Assembly (NCBI GenBank): GCA_002633005.1 | Contig: NMRA01000703.1 | Location: forward strand, 31,747 to 54,899 | Reading direction: 5' to 3' | DNA from: Phoronis australis | Lineage: Eukaryota; Phoronida; Phoronidae | DNA: 23,153 nucleotides | In this document: piece after piece, positions 16,668 to 23,153 of the stretch | How positions within the stretch are numbered: position 1 is the stretch's first letter | Layout: each line of letters opens with the position of its first letter | Notes under the pieces: generated by a model | What the model saw: only the letters and a program-made list of their open reading frames with translations | Told to the model about the DNA's origin: nothing | The model's database searches: none | Position numbers and translations under genes: made by a program

Positions 16668-18162
16668 CTAAGATATTCCGTGGGCTTATGTAGAGACCCA
16701 AGGGTTCTGTCCTGGTTTGGACACAAATAAAACAATCCCGCTGTTATGCAATTTTTAGGATTTATGCGAACATTTTCTCGTCGCCCCCGTTTCCTTGATA
16801 CATTTTCCATAAAATATATTAAGTTTTTGTTAAGGTCGCTGGGAGAATATTCACAATGATACACAAAACTGAGATAACTTCTTATTTACAGCGTGCAGAA
16901 TTACCGAACGCAAAGTAGCATGGCACAACGCAACACCCTGTCCACATTTCAAGAATGCACTGATACTAGGGGTAGATGAGTAGCGGAAACCCTAGCAGTT
17001 CCACGGGTGAAATAGATATTAAAAATGCTTGGGCTTCTAGCCAAACTGACGGAAGAGCTGTCCGCAAAGTGGTCATTTTAACCAGCAGTTTTTTCACTAC
17101 CAGAACGCCTTTAAGGGAAATTTGGTGTCAAAACAAGTTTATTCTAGGTCACAAATTAATTCACACGGCGACAAACAATCGCTTCTTATCCTGCGCATGC
17201 GTGTCCTTTGAAGTAAGCTACCAAGCTCTAGTGAAAACACTTCGGAAGTTGACTAATTTTTGTTACAAGGCAGCTCCTGGGTAAACTATTACAATCCAGG
17301 TCAACACAAAAATAATTGCAAACCATTTTTAGCACCGACGTTTCCCGACGTGGCCCCTGTCAAACGTTAGAATTTGAATAAAGATGCAATCGGTAAATAA
17401 ATCTTTGTCAACAATAGGAGAGATTTGAGATCTAAGTGCTGTATAAAGTGGAAGACCACATGAGACTTTTTGACAAAAATGACATGCCGCGGTACGTCAC
17501 AAGGAATTGCTATTACGATCTGTTCAAAAAGGTTAACGAGAAAAAAATATCGAGAAAAAAACTGAATAAGTGAATTGTGATTGATGAGCAAAAGTACAGC
17601 TCGTAAAAGAATTGCTTCGGTTTGTTGATGACTAAGAAAAGGATGCTGATAATGAGAATACCCGTGCGAACCATGAGGAAGGCAGAGTGGCAGCACTGCT
17701 GAAGTTAATCTGGATAGAAGTCAATAGCTGTCGCGCGATGATAAAAAGATAGACAAAATTACGTGCTCTTATTGAAAATACACAACATCTCCCGGAATCT
17801 CACGAGATGCTTTTCTATTGCGCAATTGAACTCTACCCCGGTATTAAGTAATTCTCACTTTGTAGACATACATGATGTTTCCGTGTTCTGTTTTGTGCTG
17901 CATAGTAGTCAGAATTATACTTAAGACTTTACTATGCGTTGCATGTTGAATAATGAAGTTGCATTATATGTAAGCAGCCTAGCATTCAGTTAAAAGAAAT
18001 ATATCATTATATGCAGATAATTGTGCTTTCTTTAATGTGCTTCCGACTTGCAGAGACAAGTAAACGAAACACAGTTTTCTGAGTGCGTGTAGTGTAATTT
18101 CACCAATGTCGGGGCACATGCTACCAAAAAGTTTGTAGGGTCCATGATTTCCACTTTCTTGT
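16668..18162. other. Non-coding stretch, one weak ORF
   Basis: A plus-strand 102-codon ORF (16976-17284, starting MSSGNPSSSTGEIDIKNAW) is followed by an AATAAA at 17377-17382. It has no recognisable domain and its second half looks random, so it is not called a gene. An NRF1-like TGCGCATGCG lies inside it near 17200. Confidence 0.3.
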
Positions 18163-18242
18163 GTAGGCACGGTACGAGTGTCACAAAGGTATAGGCACTG
18201 CACGAGCGTTACAAAAGCAGGCACGGCACGAGCGTCACAAAA
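18163..18242. repeat. Short tandem repeat, three units
   Basis: AGGCACGGCACGAGCGTCAC-like units start at 18165, 18193 and 18219 (spacings 28 and 26 bp) with a few substitutions. It lies about 700 bp upstream of the receptor gene. Confidence 0.8.
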
Positions 18243-18933
18243 TAAGTCAAAAAATGTTTAATCTCGACAACTAGACAGGATTGTTTAAGGACGATGATGA
18301 AGAAGAATGGATGATCGCATCCTGTTTGTATCAGAGACTATTACCCGGACTGTTTATACATTTTTGACATCAAGTAGTAGTTGATAGGATTCGTCTGCTT
18401 TCGAGAAGGTGACAATTAAAGCACTTTTTTGAAGTGGGACAGCTTGTTCAGAAATAGGAAATGGGTCTGTACAAATAGTAACCGAGTGAAAATTTGTGAG
18501 AAAATTCCACCCATGATTAGTCTTTTCGTAACAAAAACTGATGGGATGTTTTTCTCTTCTTAATTTTTTGAGGCCTTCCTTTAAAGTAGCGGATTGAGTT
18601 TCTGCATTTAATGTAATCGTATAAGTGCGCCTTTAAGCCCTGTCGAGGAGCCGATTCCGAACAGACTCTTTCAAGGTTTCCTCATTTGCAAGTTATCAAG
18701 ATGAAGTGTGTTAGTATTAATCATTTTCAACCTGTTTTTAATCTAAAATTTAATTCTACCTCGGACACAAGAGGTTTTCCTTTCCGTTCGAAAATCTCAT
18801 TCAAAATCCGAAAACATAGGCAACCTGTGGTGCTATTATCACTACTTTGATTCCCGATATCTTTCGACTTTGAGAAGAGAGAGAAGGATTGTTATCGTCC
18901 AAGCTTTCGATGCACCCAGTATTTCCAACAACC
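18243..18933. promoter_or_regulatory. Upstream flank of the receptor gene
   Basis: Contains no convincing coding frame. It should hold the promoter or an upstream intron of the mGluR-like gene. Apart from the TATA-like word just downstream, no classical core motif stands out. Confidence 0.3.
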
Positions 18934-18940
18934 TATAAAG
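18934..18940 (+). promoter_or_regulatory. TATA-like word near the receptor start
   Basis: TATAAAG lies only 8 bases before the first ATG (18948). If it works as a TATA box, transcription would begin near 18965, past that ATG, and translation would start at 18978 or, more likely, 19035. It may also be chance. Confidence 0.2.
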
Positions 18941-18947
18941 GAATCTA

Positions 18948-21137
18948 ATGCATTGCATCGCCGAGTTTCACTTTCATATGTCATGTCAGCCTGCGGTGAG
19001 TAATCACGCACTGACACTCGCAGACTACCTAAAGATGTCTTCGCCAGTTCTCGCCACTGTTTCGTATGCTATGTTATACATTTTATTTACGACTATTCTT
19101 GAATGCCAGGGCACGTCTGTGGTGCCAAAGCTCCCTTTAGCTCAGTACGTCAACGAAGGAGACATTACTTTAGGTGGGTTATTTCCGGTGTCTTCGAAGT
19201 CTAAAGACGAGCCATGTGGCAGTTCACTGCGAAGTCTTAGCGCTGTTCAAATCGTGGAGGCAATGGTGTACGCTGTTGAAGCTATCAACCGGAACGCTTC
19301 ACTTTTGCCAGATGTATCACTGGGCTACGCCATCTTAGACGACTGTTCCAAACCGACAACTTCTTTAGCCCAGGCGACAAAGTTTATTCCCGTCAACAAG
19401 ACATTCTCTTGTTTAAATGACACAGAATGGACGCAAGGGGAGTACAAAACTCATGTTGACGTTGTAGGAGTTGTTGGGTCTCTGATGAGTTCACTAAGCA
19501 AGCAGTCGGCCAGTCTGCTTGGGGTGTTCGAAATTCCCCAAATCAGTTATTCGTCGACAAGCGATGAACTCAGTGATAAGGGAACTTACCCTTACTTCTT
19601 ACGAGTGGTGTCACCGGACAAGTTCCAAGTGAAAGGTATAGTTCATTTGATCAAGAACTTTGGTTGGTCCTACATTTCAGTGATATACAGCGACGGAACC
19701 TACGGTCAAATGGGAGTAAAACTGTTGCGACAACTGACGGCGGACGAGGGAATTTGCATTGCAGTAGACGAGGAGACGCCGTTTCCTTCGATGGATGCCG
19801 CTTACGACAAGATTGTGGCCAAGTTGGTGAATAACTCCAATGCCAGAGTTGTGGTTCTTTTCACTGGGCCACCTCAAGCGAATGCAATATTTACAGCAAT
19901 CAAACGAGGCAATGCAACTGGGATGTTTATATTTGTCGGAAGTGATGGATGGGGAGCGCGCCTAAGTAACCTTAAAGATCTAACGGAGGTGGCGGAGAGT
20001 GCTTTCACTTTCCAATTGAGGGAAATTCCCTTGCCAGAATTTGAAACTCATTTCCAAACGCTGACACCAAGCGCACGGCGGCACAATCCCTGGTTCAGTG
20101 AGTACTGGGAAACGTATTTCGGCTGCAGTCTGCAAGGTGGCGCGAGTCAATGCAGCAAAAATTTCAAACTATCGTACGCAAATGGGTATTCCAATACGCC
20201 GCTAGTGGCAATGGTCGTCGACTCGGTTTACGCCTTTGCTCATGCCCTTCATCGTCTGATACTGGAAAACTGTCCGGAAAGACGTGGCACTCTAGTGCGT
20301 TCCTGCATTGATGGACCCCTTCTACACAAATACATCAAGTCTACCTCGTTTAATGGGTTTCTAGGAAAAATTGCCTTCGATGAAAACGGTGATATGGAAG
20401 GACAGTATTTGGTACAGCAAATTCGAAATGTTGACGGAAAATTCGTTCAAAGGCAGTTTGGCATCTGGGACGCTCGTGTGCAAAACTTTGTAATTCTGAA
20501 TAATCAGGACTTAACATGGCCGCATAAAGTTCAGTTTGACGAAAACGGCATTCCAGAATCGGTCTGTAGTAAACCATGTGCGCCTGGACACTTTGTAATT
20601 CCTCAAGAAACATCTTGCTGCTGGTTGTGCAAGATGTGCAGAGACAACGAGATTCTTACCAAGGATCAACGAGGTTGTTTCGCGTGCCCCAAATTCTACT
20701 GGCCAGAGCAAACCAACTTCACAACTTGTGAGACCATTCCTCCGGTATACCTGCAGATAACGGATCCATTAGGAATCATGTTATTCGTGCTCTCGCTCGT
20801 TGGATTCGCCGGTTCTGTGGCTGTCTTTGCCTTCTTTGTTCGCCACAATAACAGCAAACTGATAAAAGCATGTAGTAGGGAGTTGGCCTATATAATAATG
20901 GTCGGAGTAGCCATCGGCTATCTCCTGATTCTCCTAATGATTGCTGTGCCGTCGAAAACCGCGTGTTACCTCAGATATTTCGGTTACACCGTCAGCTTCA
21001 CGTTGGTGTACGCGCCACTACTCACCAGAACGAATCGCATCTTTCGAATTTTTGAGAGCAGTCGCCTCAACAAAAGTCCCAAACTGGTCAGCCCGAAAGC
21101 GCAAGTCATAATTGCCACCGTACTGATTTCTATTCAA
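18948..21137 (+). CDS. Metabotropic glutamate receptor-like class C GPCR, 5' part
   Basis: Single large exon of 730 codons for a plasma-membrane class C receptor that should bind an amino acid outside and signal through G proteins. An in-frame TAA at 18936-18938 precedes the first ATG. Met30 (19035) is the better start, as it directly opens a signal peptide (MSSPVLATVSYAMLYILFTT). Residues about 74-520 form the Venus-flytrap domain with hallmark IPQISYSSTSDELSD, YPYFLRV and FIFVGSDGWGAR. Residues 540-594 form the cysteine-rich domain with all nine cysteines. TM1 is about 607-630, TM2 644-667, TM3 674-693, then the TRTNRIFRIF loop, and TM4 starts at AQVIIATVLISIQ. The exon ends there at a phase-0 donor. 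Reading on gives eight more residues and a stop at 21162-21164. Ligand contacts S181, T204, D224, Y252, D333 and R338 match mGluR1 S165, T188, D208, Y236, D318 and R323. S98, I102 and L419 replace Y74, R78 and K409. Glycosylation sequons include N116, N150, N157, N295, N322 and N590. It could be a paralogue with another ligand; the class assignment is firm. Confidence 0.93.
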
Positions 21138-21143
21138 GTGAGT
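21138..21143 (+). other. Splice donor of the receptor exon
   Basis: CAA|GTGAGT lies in the middle of TM4, right after ATVLISIQ, a stretch strongly conserved in mGluRs. The open frame beyond it (VSIFILFL, stop) does not match the family, whereas the residues before it do. This places the exon end here, in phase 0. Confidence 0.8.
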
Positions 21144-21500
21144 ATTTTTATTTTGTTTCTGTAGTTTAACATAGGCCTACTGAGTTAAAATGTACTGTAA
21201 GCATGCACAGATATATACGCGAAGCGTCACCTCTTATGTTTATCATCGTGCACTGTTCCGCAACATCTGTCACGCGTTCTGACGAGAGTTGGCAGTCCTT
21301 TCTATAGCAGTCTACGTGAAATAACTAACTTTTCACGTAGAACATTTACGGGTCTCGACCTATGCCTTAGTCAGTCGTCCAAATGTGATTTATTAACTTG
21401 ACAAGAACTGACAACTCGTTTTTGCTCGATACCATGCTCTGCTGTCTTCTGGTTCAAGCCGGCTTATTTGCGAAACGAAACGAAACATGCCTTATTAACT

Positions 21501-21750
21501 TGATTTTGCAAAAGGAGCAAACTAAAAACGGTAGACGGGCGCCGACAGTCAAACTGCGGTCAGGGCGCCGTCTTATTACTATCGTGGCCATTTTTCTAAA
21601 CTCGTACCATCACCCCTAGACCCCTAAAATGTCGATTCAATTTATTCCACAGGTGGCTCATCCAAAACTGTATTTTGGAAAAAGAGCAAACTTGAAACGA
21701 TAGAATGACGCCAACGGTGAAAATATGTTGATGGCGCTGTCTAGTTTACG
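21501..21750. repeat. Diverged direct duplication in the intron
   Basis: TTGATTTTGCAAAAGGAGCAAACT...GACGGGCGCC...GGGCGCCGTCTTATTA (21501-21580) is repeated as TGTATTTTGGAAAAAGAGCAAACT...GACGCC...GGCGCTGTCTAGTTTA (21669-21750), with an offset of about 168 bp. The GC-rich part of copy one is itself an imperfect inverted repeat (GACGGGCGCC and GGGCGCCGTC). Confidence 0.65.
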
Positions 21751-22109
21751 GACATAGAGTCAGTGAGCCAAGTTTGAGAGGCTGGGCACGAGTTTGGGTG
21801 CGTAACCCGGGTGTAATTTAATATGAATTTTTTGACGGGGAGCAGCAGAAAATTGGGGAATCCACCCACAGAGTCAACTCAATAAAGCGGGGTCCATCTC
21901 CGTGAAAAGATCACTCTTTCCTAAAGTTTTTGTTCCATAAGCACGACATTTTCGTAAGAAATATTTCCAGAAACCTAACTTTTTCTCAGGAATTTTTGAA
22001 CGGCCGTCTTAGAAATTGGTTTTGGAATGTTTTCACAAGTTGCTTTCAAAACTTATGCTTTATATGATATTATTTTATTTATATCATATGAAATTGCTTC
22101 ATGTTTTGA

Positions 22110-22311
22110 TTCTGTTGTTTTGATATGAATATACCTTCCTTTTTCACTAAATTTTCATAAAAAGCGTGGCCACGTGACCTAATTAATGGCAGATAGGTAG
22201 GAGTCAAATCCAAATTCTACAGTATTTCTGCTTTCAGACAATATATACTTTTACTTAGTAAGATTCTATATTTTTATAGATATTGTGCTAAATGTACAGA
22301 TTTGTGGACGA
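22110..22311 (+). repeat. Dispersed repeat, copy 2, inside the intron
   Basis: The same word order as 15830-16034 (ATGAATATACCTT, CCTTTTTTC, TAATGGCAG, TCAAATCCAAATTCTACAG, CTTTCAGACAATATAT, AAATGTACAGATTTGTGGAC). It has an extra segment with CCACGTGACC before TAATGGCAG. Two copies 6.3 kb apart suggest an unclassified interspersed family. Confidence 0.6.
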
Positions 22312-23118
22312 CGCAACGCGAAAGTCCGTCACAAATATCTTTTAAACAATTCCTGCCGAAAGTATCTCGCAACGTCTACTACGGAGTTATTCACTTTCGC
22401 CTGTGAGGAAATTTCTAGAAAAAAACACAAAATTCACGATGTTTGAAATACGCACATAAGTAAACTTTGTAGTCCCCACAGAGTTTCTAATCTGTCTCCC
22501 TCTTAAGTATATGCGCGCACAGTCATTCGACAAATAACTGACCGACAAGATATATATTAACAGCACAGTACCATGTGTGATTGCACTCCGAATCTGAGAT
22601 AAACGGCAACCCAGTAAACCAACTTGGGAATTTTCCAAAAATAATTCCTGCGTTTTATAAAATATCTGATACGATATGTTTATAACTAATTTTAGACAGG
22701 ACTTGCATCAATTGCATCTTAATCGGACTGGCTGCTGCTTAAGTCGCAATTATTTTGTTTACATCAAAGGTCCATGGTCACATTTTCCATATAAGGGAAA
22801 AGTGCGACGTCTATATCTTGCCATATCAAATAAGGAGACGTGCTCGACGAAGTGTCGAGTGAATGATAGATCGTTTTTTTTTGGAAATTTGAAACTAAAA
22901 GGTAAATGCTTTGACACCAACAGAAATTCAAAATCTTTACCAATAAACGGTAAAATTACTTGGTGAGTGGGTTGAATTCTGTTTCAGTGGCAGAGAACCA
23001 CTCTGAATAAAGCAATTTAGTTTGTCCAGGCCTCTTTAACAACAGTGAGAGCCTGGAGACTAAATGCGTAAACAGAAGAAACTATCTCGCTTTTACGTAG
23101 GCCTACACTCATGTATAT

Positions 23119-23153
23119 CCATAGGCGGATTTAGGGGGGGGGGCCAGGGGGCC
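23119..23153. repeat. Edge of a dispersed repeat cut by the window end
   Basis: TAGGCGGATTTA followed by a run of at least nine G, then CCAGGGGGCC. GGCGGAT next to a long G run is a common terminus of interspersed repeats in many invertebrates (from memory). The element would continue past the window. Confidence 0.35.

Larger units (their letters stand above)
21138..23153 (+). other. First part of the receptor intron, no next exon seen
   Basis: No frame resembling the rest of TM4, TM5-TM7 or the CFTPKMYII region of mGluRs appears on the plus strand to the window edge. The intron is therefore longer than 2.0 kb. It contains a diverged duplication, a dispersed repeat copy, an A+T-rich hairpin (ATATGATAT...ATATCATAT, about 22062-22090) and a G-rich repeat edge at the end. 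Confidence 0.6.

Noticed and set aside
16431-16730. ORFs with YHCAAYIIV-type repeats
   Set aside because: Products of the 17-bp minisatellite, with frames shifting every unit.
16976-17284. 102-codon ORF followed by AATAAA as a small gene
   Set aside because: No domain, no splice signals of note, and the second half has random composition. The AATAAA could be chance in A+T-rich DNA.
21398-21619. A second receptor exon in the intron
   Set aside because: The peptide has no resemblance to TM4-TM7 of class C receptors, and part of it lies in a local duplication.
22845-22862. Hairpin CTCGAC-GAAGT-GTCGAG as a regulatory stem
   Set aside because: A 6-bp stem is expected by chance in a window of this size and nothing nearby supports a role.

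Overview
The window looks like part of an animal genome, most likely a marine invertebrate. The case rests on one large receptor exon that ends at a eukaryotic splice donor, on several tRNA-derived SINE-like units read from the minus strand, on minisatellites and a GAT microsatellite, and on long gene-poor A+T-rich stretches full of decayed repeats. The dispersed palindromic word TAGGCCTA and runs of G or C at repeat edges would suit an echinoderm, hemichordate or cephalochordate. That placement is an inference and is not proved here.

The only gene identified with confidence is at 18948-21137 on the plus strand. It encodes the 5' part of a class C G-protein-coupled receptor of the metabotropic glutamate receptor (mGluR) type: signal peptide, whole Venus-flytrap ligand-binding domain, nine-cysteine domain, TM1-TM3 and the start of TM4. 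The exon ends at a phase-0 donor (CAA|GTGAGT). The rest of the seven-helix domain must lie beyond the window. By hand alignment to rat mGluR1, the residues that hold the alpha-amino acid group are kept, while three that hold the glutamate side-chain carboxylate (Y74, R78, K409) are replaced by Ser, Ile and Leu. This predicts a ligand other than glutamate.

Layout. 1-1700: probable pieces of a minus-strand gene (candidate exons at 740-860 and 1510-1664). 1760-2450: promoter-like sequence with NRF1-, YY1- and NF-Y-type motifs. 2477-3000: degenerate tandem repeat of about 135 bp. 3170-3300: short direct repeat with hairpins. 3437-4700: a repeat block with three palindrome-bearing units, then about 2.2 diverged units of 360-430 bp carrying perfect AGGTCA direct repeats, then two palindromes. 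4766-5219: tRNA-derived SINEs in inverted orientation, followed at 5241-5342 by a small relic of a dispersed invertebrate protein family. 6380-7003: a tRNA-derived SINE next to two minus-strand open frames. 8141-8690: a 337-bp-offset diverged duplication. 9124-9235: a third decayed SINE. 9871-10510: a 30-bp minisatellite and a GAT array. 10930-10990: a fold-back. 12735-12885: a candidate minus-strand exon pair. 14054-14368: a LINE endonuclease relic. 15130-15330 and 15830-16034: further repeats, the second with another copy at 22110-22311 inside the receptor intron. 16424-16667: a 17-bp minisatellite. 18163-18242: a short tandem repeat just upstream of the receptor.

There is no operon-like organisation. 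The genes and repeats appear independent of each other, apart from repeats that have landed in the receptor's intron and upstream flank.
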